DNA from: JAICIG01 sp035532215
GTDB taxonomy: Bacteria > Planctomycetota > Planctomycetia > Pirellulales > JAICIG01
Direction: 5' to 3'
Length of the DNA: 17,523 nucleotides
NCBI GenBank assembly: GCA_035532215.1
Contig: DATKRK010000056.1
Coordinates: forward strand, 1 to 17,523
Shown here: positions 1 to 7,600 of the stretch, one piece after another
How positions within the stretch are numbered: the stretch's first letter is position 1
Layout: each line of letters starts with the position of its first letter
Position numbers and translations under genes: made by a program
The notes under the pieces: generated by a model
What the model saw: the letters and a program-made list of their open reading frames with translations, nothing else
Database searches by the model: none
Told to the model about the DNA's origin: nothing

Positions 1-129
1 ATCGAGCGGATGCTGACCGTCAGCGAGACGTGCCGCCTGCAAGGCCGCTCGATCTTCAGCTACCTGACAGCCGCTGTCGAAGCCCACTTCCGCGGTCAAC
101 CCGTCGCCTCGCTCCTCCCCGGCGCGTGA
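1..129 (+). CDS. IS66-family transposase, C-terminal 42 residues (5' end outside window)
   Basis: Frame 1 is open from the window edge to the TGA at 127-129 and reads IERMLTVSETCRLQGRSIFS, then YLTAAVEAHFRGQP and a final ASLLPGA. This 'TCRxQGR ... YL ... A ... GxPxxSLLP' pattern is the usual C-terminus of IS66 TnpC transposases, the DDE enzymes that move this family. The catalytic residues are upstream of the window, so activity cannot be judged. The stop codon overlaps the right inverted repeat, a compact arrangement typical of the single-ORF members of the family. The 5' end of the other copy at 17384 likewise shows the transposase starting 66 bases inside the repeat with no room for tnpA or tnpB. 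Confidence 0.85.
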   Translation: MERMLTVSETCRLQGRSIFSYLTAAVEAHFRGQPVASLLPGA

Positions 130-137
130 ACGGTTAC
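1..137 (+). mobile_element. Right end of an IS66-family insertion sequence (truncated by window start)
   Basis: The segment holds the last codons of an IS66-type transposase and the outer terminal inverted repeat. Read inward from base 137 the terminus is GTAACCGTTCACGCG. It matches the left terminus of the second copy at 17384 (GTAAGCGTTCACGGG) at 13 of 15 positions. IS66-family ends characteristically begin GTAA, and the family makes 8-bp target duplications, so the presumed duplication here is caaatcat at 138-145. The transposase stop codon lies inside the repeat. The rest of the element is outside the window. That this is IS66 rests on the protein tail and the terminal sequence together. 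Confidence 0.88.
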
Positions 138-683
138 CAAATCATCAATTGGCGGTACTTGAGCGGGACGCAAGTGGCCGACAGAAGTCTTTGCCGCTTG
201 GCGCGCATGCACCGCGACTGGCTGCTCGCGGAAAACGAAGCTTGGGCGCAGAAGCTATTTCGTTTTCTGGCGTACGTCAACCAGAGTGATTGGCGTGCGG
301 AAACGCTTCTGCGCTTCGTCGAGATAATGAAAGACGGAGCGGCGGTCAATCGCTTGATCAGCGACGCATGCGATGATTTCAACGCCAAAAACCAAATCGC
401 GATCGCGAAGGACAAGCCGCTTATTCTGGAGTCTGACCTGACCGCGATCCGTCGGATCGCCAAGCTCTCCCCACCCCATTCCGCGGTGATTGATGCCGCG
501 GACAACTGGGTTATCGAAGTTCTGAAAGATGCCGCGCGGGCGCCGAGCGAAAACGAGTGGCAGCGGCTACGATCCGGCCCGCTCGATGGCCTGATTGGCA
601 TGAGTTTCGCCCTGCAATGGCGTTACAACTTCGGAAAACTGTTCGGAGTGGAAGCCTGCGAGGTCGAACCGGAGATGCCTTGA
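138..683 (+). CDS. Hypothetical protein, possibly 5'-truncated by the IS66 insertion
   Basis: An open frame runs from inside the IS66 end to the TGA at 681-683. Only the part after base 137 belongs to the host; it starts QIINWRYLSGTQVADRSL and ends VEACEVEPEMP. The internal ATG at 207 (MHRDWLLAENEAW) could serve as a start, giving 158 residues, but I see no clear Shine-Dalgarno site, so the true beginning may have been lost on the far side of the element. The protein looks soluble and helical, with several Trp and Arg residues and no signal peptide or membrane segment. I do not recognise a family. It may be a remnant or an intact small gene that happens to abut the element. Codon use (G/C third positions less extreme than in neighbours) hints at accessory DNA. 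Confidence 0.5.
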   Translation, partial: QIINWRYLSGTQVADRSLCRLARMHRDWLLAENEAWAQKLFRFLAYVNQSDWRAETLLRFVEIMKDGAAVNRLISDACDDFNAKNQIAIAKDKPLILESDLTAIRRIAKLSPPHSAVIDAADNWVIEVLKDAARAPSENEWQRLRSGPLDGLIGMSFALQWRYNFGKLFGVEACEVEPEMP

Positions 684-777
684 AGTCAGTCTCACGTCAC
701 CCATGCTGCTTCGCGTGACCATCGCGCCCATTTCTGGCCTAATATCCTCGAATCACCCCTCGCCTCGCCGCTTCACG

Positions 778-1704
778 ATGTCGAATCAAACCCTCTCCTT
801 CTTGATGCGGCGCTTCGAGCAAGCGGGAATCCACCCGAAAACGAAGCATGGCCAGAATTTCTTGATCGATTTGAACCTGCTGCGGCTGCTGTTCGAGACG
901 GCGCACGCGGGGCCGGACGACGTGGTGCTCGAGGTCGGCACGGGAACGGGTTCGCTCACGGCGCTGCTCGCCCGAGCGGCGGCCGAGGTCGTCAGCGTCG
1001 AGGTCGATCCGCAGATGCACCAACTGGCCAGCGAAGAACTGGTCGATTTCGACAACGTGACCTTGCTGCGGCAAGACGCGCTGAAGAACAAAAACGCCCT
1101 GTCCCCGGCCGTGCTCGACGTGCTGCGCGAAAAGTTGGCGGCCGCGCCGAACCGGCGATTGAAGCTCGTGGCAAATTTGCCTTTCAACATCGCCACGCCG
1201 ATCATCTCGAACCTGCTGGCCTGCGACCTGCTGCCCGCGAGCATGACCGTCACGATCCAGAAGGAACTGGCCGACCGGATAGTGGCCCGGCCGTCGACCA
1301 AGGACTACGGCGCCTTGAGCATCTGGATGCAGTCCCAGTGCGAGGTGCAATTGGTGCGGGTGATGCCGCCCAGCGTGTTCTGGCCGCGGCCCAAGGTCAC
1401 CTCGGCGATCGTGCAGATCGTCGTTCGCCCCGACTGGCGAGAGCAGATCCCCGACCTGGCGTTTTTTCATAGCTGCGTGCGGGCGATGTTCTTCCACCGC
1501 CGCAAGTTTCTGCGCAGCGTGATCTACAGCGCCTACAAAGAGCGGCTCGCGAAGTCCGACGTCGACGAAATCATGGCCGCACTCGGCTTCGGCGAAACAA
1601 CGCGGGCCGAAGAACTCGACGTGCCGACGATGCTCAAGCTGTGCGAGGCGATTCGGGCGAAAGTCGGCTCCGAGCGCGATCCAAGCCGAGCGAGCCTTGG
1701 TTAA
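778..1704 (+). CDS. rsmA: 16S rRNA dimethyladenosine transferase RsmA/KsgA
   Basis: The product (308 residues) should transfer four methyl groups from S-adenosylmethionine to the two adjacent adenines of the 3'-terminal helix of 16S rRNA, a late step in small-subunit assembly. The family signature is clear: KTKHGQNFLID near residue 22, the SAM-binding loop LEVGTGTGSLTALLA at about 51-65, the acidic VSVEVD strand end, the catalytic NLPFN at 133-137 (usual form NLPYN), and the C-terminal helical region with FHRRKFLRS. Length is a little above the usual 270-290. The ATG at 778 was chosen because homologues begin shortly before the KTKHGQNFL block; an in-frame ATG at 703 would add 25 unconserved residues. 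No clear Shine-Dalgarno site precedes either. Neighbours do not suggest an operon. Confidence 0.93.
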   Translation: MSNQTLSFLMRRFEQAGIHPKTKHGQNFLIDLNLLRLLFETAHAGPDDVVLEVGTGTGSLTALLARAAAEVVSVEVDPQMHQLASEELVDFDNVTLLRQDALKNKNALSPAVLDVLREKLAAAPNRRLKLVANLPFNIATPIISNLLACDLLPASMTVTIQKELADRIVARPSTKDYGALSIWMQSQCEVQLVRVMPPSVFWPRPKVTSAIVQIVVRPDWREQIPDLAFFHSCVRAMFFHRRKFLRSVIYSAYKERLAKSDVDEIMAALGFGETTRAEELDVPTMLKLCEAIRAKVGSERDPSRASLG

Positions 1705-1795
1705 AACCCGGGGGGGCACGGGTAGGAAATACAAAACCGCGCGTTTGGGAGTCACACTCATTCGACAGGCGCCGAAGTTTCAAACGCGTCATGGG

Positions 1796-1883
1796 TTCAC
1801 GCGGAGGCGCGGAGCCGCGGAGAGAGAAACAAGTCAGGCGACCGTCATCTGCAACTCTCCGCGGCTCCGCGACTCCGCGTGAG
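1796..1883. repeat. Long imperfect inverted repeat of 'cgcggag' type between rsmA and the Gly-rich gene
   Basis: The left arm (1796-1825) starts ttcacgcggag. The right arm (1854-1883) ends ctccgcgtgag. The arms pair at 27 of 30 positions around a 28-base spacer. A related sequence lies at 5631-5662, so this is a dispersed intergenic repeat, not a gene-specific site. Sitting 92 bases after the rsmA stop, it could help end transcription or protect the 3' end, but there is no T-tract directly behind it. The rest of 1705-2034 shows no credible gene. Confidence 0.75.
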
Positions 1884-2034
1884 CTGTTTTAGCACGGAGC
1901 GCCAAACGCACTTGCCGTCGCGCCTCGTCCCCTCAACCGAAGACGCCGCTATCTCGACTGCACGTATCATGCAGGCAGCCGAGACGCGGCGTCAAGAATC
2001 CGTTGAAGTCGTGTTCACGTCGCGCGGCCGCGGC

Positions 2035-2385
2035 CTAGAATCCCGGGCCGAAGCCGCCCCATTGTCCATAGGCCGGGCTGGCGAAGTAATTCTGCGAATT
2101 GCCGAAGGCATTCGGCGCCGCGAAGCCCGTGTAGCCGAAACCATAGGCTGGGTTGGCAAAGCCGTAATTCATGCCATAGCCCAGGCCGCCATAACCCTGG
2201 CCGCCGTATCCCATTCCGCCATAGCCCAGCCCATAGCCGCGGCCAAATCCGGGGTTAAAGCCGCCGTAGTACCCGTGGTGATGGCCCCAACCTCCACATC
2301 CGCCGTCGTGGTCGTGGGCAAAGGCGGAGTGACCGGCAAAAAAGAACAAAGCGACGAAGGCCAGCGGCAACAAATAGCGGTTCAT
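2035..2385 (-). CDS. Secreted glycine/tyrosine-rich protein of unknown function
   Basis: The 116-residue product starts with a clear signal peptide (MNRYLLPLAFVALFFFAGHSAFA) with probable cleavage after AFA at residue 23. The mature protein opens with a His/Asp/Cys patch (HDHDGGCGGWGHHHGYYGG), which could bind metal. It continues as short GYG-type repeats (GYGGMGYGGQGYGGLGYG) and then a Phe/Ala/Asn-rich tail ending GGFGPGF. The composition is of low complexity, so homology searches would be weak; similar small Gly/Tyr-rich exported proteins are common in planctomycetes and are usually uncharacterised. The start at 2385 is supported by an AAAGGA Shine-Dalgarno-like site about eight bases upstream on the minus strand. 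It stands alone, facing away from the TraB-like gene. A structural cell-surface role or a metal-binding role are only guesses. Confidence 0.75.
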   Translation of the reverse strand: MNRYLLPLAFVALFFFAGHSAFAHDHDGGCGGWGHHHGYYGGFNPGFGRGYGLGYGGMGYGGQGYGGLGYGMNYGFANPAYGFGYTGFAAPNAFGNSQNYFASPAYGQWGGFGPGF

Positions 2386-2805
2386 GGCGACATTCCTTTG
2401 AAATGAGTCTCGGAGCCGAGCTTGCGGTAAGCTCTTGTCTGTTCCGCCTTTTTCTCAATGCACGCCGCGTGCCACTCGCCAGGATTGCGAAAAAACCCGA
2501 GAAATGCCGCAGTTTCTTTCAAGTCGACCGCCCCAAACGCGTCGAGCGGCCGAGATCCGTCGTCAAAATGACGACAGACAAGGACCATTTTGAGAAACGC
2601 TGGAAAACTGCGGCCGGCACTTACGAGCGGAAGCGGCCGAAGCCGTCGGTCGCCACGACGGCGATCACAAACACGTAGGTCGCCCCCAGGGACGCCGCGA
2701 TTACCCTGGGCGGCTGGCGAACGGCCCCTCGATTTGTTCGGCCCGCCCGGCAAACGTATACTTCGATTACCGCGGCAGGACCGTTCCAATGCGAGGGATT
2801 CTTTG
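2386..2805. other. Intergenic region between divergent genes (420 bp)
   Basis: This stretch lies between the start of the minus-strand Gly-rich gene and the plus-strand TraB-like gene and should hold both promoters. I cannot point to a convincing -35/-10 pair. A minus-strand frame from an ATG at 2588 to 2382 (68 residues) is open but lacks a ribosome binding site and overlaps the Gly-rich gene start. A weak hairpin (cccccaggg at 2683-2691 with ccctggg at 2704-2710) is the only other structure noticed. Confidence 0.5.
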
Positions 2806-3831
2806 ATGTCTATCGGTAATATCGGGCAGCGCGTGGTTTTCGGGCTGGCGGCGTTGGCCGTTTCGTTTGCCAGCGTTTTCGCCGAGGAGGCAGCGCCGAA
2901 GCCGTCCGCCAAGCAAGCGGCGGCGAAAAAGGCGCCTCCCAAGGACGAGCCGTTGTTCATTCGCCTGCTGCGCGACGACGACGGCACGCCCACGGCGCTG
3001 CAAACCTCGACCGTCCGCTACGCCGCGCCCGACGCCGAGCGCAAGGGGCTTGTGGTCGATCTGATCGGCGTGGTGCACATCGGCGAAAAGGCGTACTACG
3101 ACCAACTGAATGAGCAGTTCAAGCAGTACGACGCCGTGCTCTACGAGTTAGTGGCGCCGGAAGGCACGCGCGTGCCCAAGGGCGGGGCGAAGTCGAAGCA
3201 CCCGGTGGGGCAGCTCCAGCAAATGATGAAGAACGTCCTCGAACTGGACTTTCAGCTCGACCATATCGACTATCACCAGAAAAACTTTCAGCACGCCGAC
3301 ATGTCGCCCGACGACTTTGCCAAGTCGATGGCCGACCGCAACGAGAGCTTCTTCGAGTTGCTGCTGAAGATGATGGCCCAGGGCATGGTGCAGCAGAGCA
3401 AGAAAGGCGGCGGCACGAGCGACGCCGATTTGCTCATGGCTCTGTTCGACCGCAACCGGGCGCTGGCTCTGAAGCGGGTGTTCGCCGAGCAGTTCGAGGA
3501 CCTCGACGGGGCGATGGGCGCCTTGAGCGGCCCGGAAGGCTCGACCCTGGTCACCGAGCGCAATAAGAAGGCCCTCGAAGTGCTTAAACAAGACATCGAC
3601 GATGGCCAGAAGCGTTTGGCCATCTTCTACGGCGCCGGCCACATGCCCGACATGGCCGAACGGCTGGAAAGCGAGTTCGGCCTGAAGCGCGAAGGCGAGG
3701 AGCAATGGCTCACCGCCTGGAACATGCAACCGCCGCCGAAGAAGAAAGCGGCCAAGGCGGCGAAGGCAAAATCATCCCCGAGCAAGTCGTCGGGCAAGAA
3801 GCGGCAAGAAACGGGCCCGGAGGCCGAGTAG
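2806..3831 (+). CDS. Secreted TraB/GumN-like family protein
   Basis: The product (341 residues) has a signal peptide (MSIGNIGQRVVFGLAALAVS, then FASVFA) with likely cleavage near residue 26, so it should act outside the cytoplasmic membrane. The mature part matches the TraB/PrgY/GumN (TIKI-like) fold. Near residue 85 is the strand and loop VVDLIGVVHIGEKAYYDQL, followed by YDAVLYELV, with the conserved His and Glu of the family. Near residue 275 is the second motif YGAGHMPDMAERL. Some relatives are metal-dependent proteases; whether this one is active is unknown. The tail (PPPKKKAAKAAKAKSS...) is Lys/Ala-rich and probably disordered. The ATG at 2806 is chosen for the signal peptide and a GAGGG site nine bases upstream. 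It converges on the next minus-strand gene with 12 bases between stops. Confidence 0.82.
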   Translation: MSIGNIGQRVVFGLAALAVSFASVFAEEAAPKPSAKQAAAKKAPPKDEPLFIRLLRDDDGTPTALQTSTVRYAAPDAERKGLVVDLIGVVHIGEKAYYDQLNEQFKQYDAVLYELVAPEGTRVPKGGAKSKHPVGQLQQMMKNVLELDFQLDHIDYHQKNFQHADMSPDDFAKSMADRNESFFELLLKMMAQGMVQQSKKGGGTSDADLLMALFDRNRALALKRVFAEQFEDLDGAMGALSGPEGSTLVTERNKKALEVLKQDIDDGQKRLAIFYGAGHMPDMAERLESEFGLKREGEEQWLTAWNMQPPPKKKAAKAAKAKSSPSKSSGKKRQETGPEAE

Positions 3832-3843
3832 GTCCGGTTCGGA

Positions 3844-4377
3844 TCACACACGGGCGGATATCATCGGCGTTTCCCCGGCGAACGCCACTGGCCCCAACGG
3901 CGGGATGTCGTCGATCCGTGGCGGCGGGAGGCCTTTCATTTTGTGAGGCGGCGAATTGAACGGCTTCCGTTCAATTGGCTGCAAGTCGAAACGCGGCCGG
4001 AGCTGTGGTTTGAATTGGCCTGGGCCGACGGGCCTTCGCCGTTCTATAAGCTTTTTCAGTTCCTCGTTCAGTTGCTTTTGCTCGGCCCTCAGCCGCTCTA
4101 ATTCTTCGAGCTTTTCATTGAGCATAGCCTCTGCCAGTTTTGTGGCTCGCTCCCTTTCGTTCCGCGCGGCTCGAAGGCGCTCGAGGCGCAACTGCGACGC
4201 TTTTTGTTCGGCATTGAACCGGTCAAGCACCGCTTCCAATTGCTGGAGCAGACCGCCGCGAGCGATTTGTTCGTCGATGCCGGCACGCTCATGCGTCATC
4301 CGCGATCCGGGAAGGCGGGCAATGCCCTGACCGGCCGCAACGAGGATGACCAGCAACATCAGCTTGATTTGCAGCAT
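3844..4377 (-). CDS. Secreted coiled-coil protein of unknown function
   Basis: The 177-residue product begins with a hydrophobic export signal (MLQIKLMLLVILVAAGQGIA). From about residue 33 to 115 it is a charged heptad-type coiled coil, rich in Glu, Arg, Leu and Lys (for example EKLEELERLRAEQKQLNEEL). The last 60 residues are proline-rich (QFKPQLRPRFDLQPIERKPF, then GLPPPRIDDIPPLGP) and probably extended. No enzymatic motif is visible. The minus-strand frame is favoured over an overlapping plus-strand frame because it carries a signal peptide and a regular coiled coil, while the plus-strand one is a Ser/Arg/Cys-rich shadow. The ribosome binding site is weak (TGGGA). A periplasmic or surface spacer-like role is possible but unsupported. 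Confidence 0.72.
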   Translation of the reverse strand: MLQIKLMLLVILVAAGQGIARLPGSRMTHERAGIDEQIARGGLLQQLEAVLDRFNAEQKASQLRLERLRAARNERERATKLAEAMLNEKLEELERLRAEQKQLNEELKKLIERRRPVGPGQFKPQLRPRFDLQPIERKPFNSPPHKMKGLPPPRIDDIPPLGPVAFAGETPMISARV

Positions 4378-4575
4378 AGTCCCATTTTATCGCCGCCCGC
4401 TCGATCGCTGCAAACAAATTCGGCGGGCTCTGGCAGCGAAGCGAGTCACGTTAGGGCGGCGGATTTCGGCCCGTTTCGAGCCCCGGCAAACTGGCCGCTC
4501 TTGCTGGCGGGCTTCCAGCCTTTTGATATGCTTGCAAGCGTCGGCGCCGCCACCAGTTCTTGCAAGCATTTCGCG

Positions 4576-5541
4576 ATGCGTTCGATTCCGCCGCCCAAGG
4601 AAAGCTCCGCTTCGCTGCGCCTCGACGAGGAAGCCATTGAGATCCGCTTGCCGGCCGTCGGGTTTCGGCCGGCATGGTGGGGTCTGGCGTTTTCGCTGTT
4701 TGCAATGACGTTTTCGCTGACGCTCACCGGCGTTGGGGCGTGGCTTGCGAGCAACGGGGCCGCTCGAGATGCAGCCAGCATCGCGTTTTTCGTGATTTTC
4801 CTCTCGTTTGGCGCGCTCATGACGATCCTCACGACGCACATGTTCGTTTGGACGCTCGCGGCCAGCCGCCGCACGGCCGAGATCATTGCGACCCCGAAGC
4901 AAGTGGCGCTAACGATTCGCGGGCTGTGGCGCACAACGAGTCGCAGTTGGCGCCGCGATCAGCTTCGCGGCTTCGACGCCGATCTCCACGGCTTGTGGGT
5001 GTTCGGCTCCGGCCGTCCGCAGCGATTTCTGGCCGAACGGCCGCTGAACGAGCTGCGCTGGCTGGCCGAAGCGCTTGGCGCCGCGCTCGATTTGCCAAGC
5101 CGAGAACCGCGGCGCGAAAGCGAAATCGACGTTTACGTTTGCTTCGAAGGCGAAGACGCCCCGCAGACGTTCAGCGGAATGTTCGGCTATAACCCCGCTT
5201 CCGGACCAACGAAAATGGAGAGCGTGCAGCCTGCGCGACTTGCCGTCGAGCCGGGACGCATGACGCTGCGGCTGGCCGCCAACCGGCTGCAGGCGATGCG
5301 ATTCTTTCAACCGCGACGGACCTGGTGGGGTCTGCCCGAATGGATGAAAGCGATCCACCTGGGAATCAGCCGCTTATATCCCGTGGAGGAAAACGCCATC
5401 GCCTGGCAAGAAATCGACGGCCTGACGTGCTTGAAAATCGAGGCCCCCTATCCCGCCGACGTTTCGCTGCGAATCTGGTCCGACGACGCCGAATCGCTGA
5501 TCGACGCGGTCGAAAGATTTTGGCCGCCGGAAGCGGAATGA
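4576..5541 (+). CDS. Hypothetical two-helix membrane protein
   Basis: The product (321 residues) has a short cytoplasm-like N-terminus and two transmembrane helices at about residues 34-57 (WWGLAFSLFAMTFSLTLTGV) and 67-95 (ASIAFFVIFLSFGALMTILT). A roughly 220-residue soluble region follows. It begins with beta-rich sequence (IIATPKQVALTIRGLWRTTS) suggestive of a PH-like membrane-anchored domain, and it ends with a PADVSLRIWSDDAESLIDAV segment. I recognise no named family. The ATG at 4576 (MRSIPPPKESSASLRLDEE) is preferred; another in-frame ATG about 48 bases upstream would add 16 residues. No strong Shine-Dalgarno site is seen. The frame remains open far upstream only because it shadows the minus-strand coiled-coil gene. 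Confidence 0.7.
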   Translation: MRSIPPPKESSASLRLDEEAIEIRLPAVGFRPAWWGLAFSLFAMTFSLTLTGVGAWLASNGAARDAASIAFFVIFLSFGALMTILTTHMFVWTLAASRRTAEIIATPKQVALTIRGLWRTTSRSWRRDQLRGFDADLHGLWVFGSGRPQRFLAERPLNELRWLAEALGAALDLPSREPRRESEIDVYVCFEGEDAPQTFSGMFGYNPASGPTKMESVQPARLAVEPGRMTLRLAANRLQAMRFFQPRRTWWGLPEWMKAIHLGISRLYPVEENAIAWQEIDGLTCLKIEAPYPADVSLRIWSDDAESLIDAVERFWPPEAE

Positions 5542-5580
5542 TCGGGCGTCCGTGCGTTCCTGCGGATGCCGATCGCTTCC

Positions 5581-5662
5581 CTTTCGCGTTTTCGTCCTTT
5601 CGTGTTTTCGCGGTTTCTCTTCTCGCTCAGTCTCCTCCGCGTGCTCGGCGGCTCCGCGTGAG
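5581..5662. repeat. Intergenic repeat cluster: 16-bp tandem pair plus 'ctccgcg' repeat
   Basis: Two 16-base units follow one another: ctttcgcgttttcgtc at 5581-5596 and ctttcgtgttttcgcg at 5597-5612, identical at 14 positions. Just downstream, 5631-5662 ends in cggctccgcgtgag and resembles the right arm of the inverted repeat at 1854-1883. These are non-coding dispersed repeats between the membrane-protein gene and ettA; nothing else is visible in 5542-5782. Confidence 0.65.
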
Positions 5663-5782
5663 CCCCTTTTGCACACGTTCGCCCCGCCCTTCGCAAATCG
5701 CGGTCAACTTCCTAAAATAAAAGTTTGCCGCCGGTCGCCGGGGGCTCGACAGGAACCGCTCTAGCGCGTGAAACACTCCCCG

Positions 5783-7456
5783 ATGGGTCAACAATACATC
5801 TTTCAAATCTCCGACCTGACTAAAAAGCACGGTCAGCGCGAGGTGCTCAAGAATATCTGGCTGGCCTTTTATCCGGGCGCCAAGATCGGCGTGCTGGGAC
5901 GCAACGGGGCGGGCAAAAGCACGCTGCTGCGGATCATGGCCGGCGTCGATCGAGATTTCGATGGCGAGGCCAAGCTCACCAGCGGCTTTACGGTCGGCTA
6001 CGTGCCGCAAGAGCCGCAGCTCAATCCCGACAAAGACGTGTTCGGCAATGTCGAAGAGGCCGTGCAAAAGACTCGGGCGATTCTGCAACGTTACGACGAG
6101 ATCAACGCCCGGTTCGCCGAGCCGCTCGAAGACGCCGAAATGGAAAAGTTGCTCGCCGAGCAAGCCCGCGTGCAAGACCAGATCGAAGCCACCAACGCCT
6201 GGGAGTTGGACCGGCAGATCGAAATCGCCATGGACGCGATGCAGCTTCCGCCCGGCGATGCCGACGTGACGACGCTCTCGGGCGGCGAGCGGCGCCGCGT
6301 GGCGCTGTGCAAGATGCTGCTGGAGCACCCAGATTTGCTGCTGTTGGACGAGCCGACGAACCATCTCGACGCCGAAAGCGTGGCCTGGCTCGAACGGCAC
6401 CTGGCCGAGTATACCGGCACCGTGGTGGCGGTGACGCACGACCGCTACTTCTTGGACAACGTGGCCGGCTGGATTCTGGAACTCGACCGCGGCCGAGGAA
6501 TTCCCTGGGAGGGCAATTATTCGTCGTGGTTGGAGCAGAAGCGCGACCGGTTGGCCAAGGAAGAGAAGGCCGCCTCCGCCCGGCAGAAGACGCTGGCCAA
6601 GGAGCTGGAATGGATTCGCATGGCGCCGCGGGCCCGGCAGGCCAAGAACAAGGCCCGCATCAACGCCTACGAAAAAATGTCGGCCGAACGGTTCGAGGAC
6701 CGGCAGGACGAATTCGAAATTCAGATCCCGCCCGGCAAGCACCTGGGCGATTTGGTGATCGAAGCACAGCATCTGAGCAAGGGCTACGGCGAGCGGCTGC
6801 TGATCGAGGATTTGAGCTTTCGCCTGCCGGCCGGCGGCATCGTGGGCGTGATCGGTCCCAACGGCGCCGGCAAGACGACGCTGTTCCGCATGCTGGTCGG
6901 CGAAGAGCAGCCCGACGCGGGCGAAATGCGCGTCGGGCCGACCGTCGAACTAGGCTACGTCGACCAGAACCGCGACGCGCTCGACCCGAACAAGACGGTT
7001 TACGAAGAAATCTCGGGCGGCTACGACAATATCGACATGGGCGACCGCCGCGTGCCCTCGCGAGCCTACGTGGCCAAGTTCAACTTCCAAGGGACCGATC
7101 AGCAGAAGCTGGTCGGCACGCTTTCGGGCGGCGAGCGCAATCGCGTCCATCTGGCCAAGCTCCTCAGGCGCGGTTCGAACGTGCTGCTGTTGGATGAGCC
7201 GACAAACGACCTGGACGTCGATACGCTGCGCGCCCTTGAGGAAGCGATCCAGAATTTCGCCGGCTGCGTGGTGGTGATCTCGCACGATCGCTGGTTCCTC
7301 GACCGCCTGGCGACGCACATTCTGGCCTTCGAGGGCGAAGGCTACGTCCACTGGTGCGAGGGCAACTTTCAAACTTACGAGGAACAACGCCGGGAGCGGC
7401 AGGGGATGGACGCCGACGAACCTCACCGCTTCCGCTATAAGAAGCTGAAGCATTAA
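5783..7456 (+). CDS. ettA: Energy-dependent translational throttle protein EttA (ABC-F ATPase)
   Basis: This 557-residue ABC-F protein should bind the ribosomal E site and gate the first steps of elongation according to the ADP/ATP ratio. It has two nucleotide-binding domains and no membrane segment. From the ATG at 5783, Walker A motifs are GRNGAGKS at about 39-46 and GPNGAGKT near 358, signatures LSGGERRR near 164 and LSGGERNR near 447, and Walker B/H-switch segments LLLLDEPTNHLD...ITHDR-like (here VAVTHDR) and LLLDEPTNDLD...VISHDRW. The EttA-specific hallmarks are FYPGAKIGVLG, GYVPQEPQL, the arm domain, and WEGNYSSWLEQK before the inter-domain linker. An ATG at 5768 is possible, adding five residues (MKHSP), but homologues start as MGQQYIF does. 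Length agrees with the family (about 555). Confidence 0.95.
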   Translation: MGQQYIFQISDLTKKHGQREVLKNIWLAFYPGAKIGVLGRNGAGKSTLLRIMAGVDRDFDGEAKLTSGFTVGYVPQEPQLNPDKDVFGNVEEAVQKTRAILQRYDEINARFAEPLEDAEMEKLLAEQARVQDQIEATNAWELDRQIEIAMDAMQLPPGDADVTTLSGGERRRVALCKMLLEHPDLLLLDEPTNHLDAESVAWLERHLAEYTGTVVAVTHDRYFLDNVAGWILELDRGRGIPWEGNYSSWLEQKRDRLAKEEKAASARQKTLAKELEWIRMAPRARQAKNKARINAYEKMSAERFEDRQDEFEIQIPPGKHLGDLVIEAQHLSKGYGERLLIEDLSFRLPAGGIVGVIGPNGAGKTTLFRMLVGEEQPDAGEMRVGPTVELGYVDQNRDALDPNKTVYEEISGGYDNIDMGDRRVPSRAYVAKFNFQGTDQQKLVGTLSGGERNRVHLAKLLRRGSNVLLLDEPTNDLDVDTLRALEEAIQNFAGCVVVISHDRWFLDRLATHILAFEGEGYVHWCEGNFQTYEEQRRERQGMDADEPHRFRYKKLKH

Positions 7457-7463
7457 GTTCAGG

Positions 7464-7569
7464 GAGGGCCGGGCGCCCTCGCCCGGCAGACGCCGCGTGA
7501 CTTCAACGACAATACAACCGGGCGAGGGCGCCCGGACCTCCATCTTGTTGCCGGGCGGAGACGCCCGGC
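7464..7569. repeat. Palindromic GC-rich repeats and hairpin downstream of ettA
   Basis: The arms at 7464-7486 and 7518-7540 (core ccgggcgccctcgcccgg) pair at 22 of 23 positions around a 31-base spacer. Immediately after, 7550-7569 forms a perfect 8-bp stem (gccgggcg / cgcccggc) with a GAGA loop, followed by gctaccttttg. The whole looks like a REP-type intergenic element placed seven bases after the ettA stop. The second hairpin with its short T-run could act as the ettA terminator, though the T-tract is imperfect. Confidence 0.7.
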
Positions 7570-7600
7570 GCTACCTTTTGTTTCCGGAGATCTTCTGACG

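Noticed and set aside
1879..2406. 175-residue plus-strand frame opposite the Gly-rich gene
   Set aside because: Its Ala/Ile/Val-rich sequence is the antisense shadow of Gly/Tyr codons; the minus-strand protein has a signal peptide and ribosome site.
2382..2588. 68-residue minus-strand frame (MVLVCRHFDDGSRP...)
   Set aside because: No ribosome site or recognisable family, and it overlaps the start and leader of the better supported Gly-rich gene.
3956..4330. 124-residue Ser/Arg/Cys-rich plus-strand frame
   Set aside because: Antisense shadow of the secreted coiled-coil gene.
7170..7195. tRNA-like ggttcgaac segment
   Set aside because: It lies inside the ettA coding sequence with no surrounding cloverleaf.
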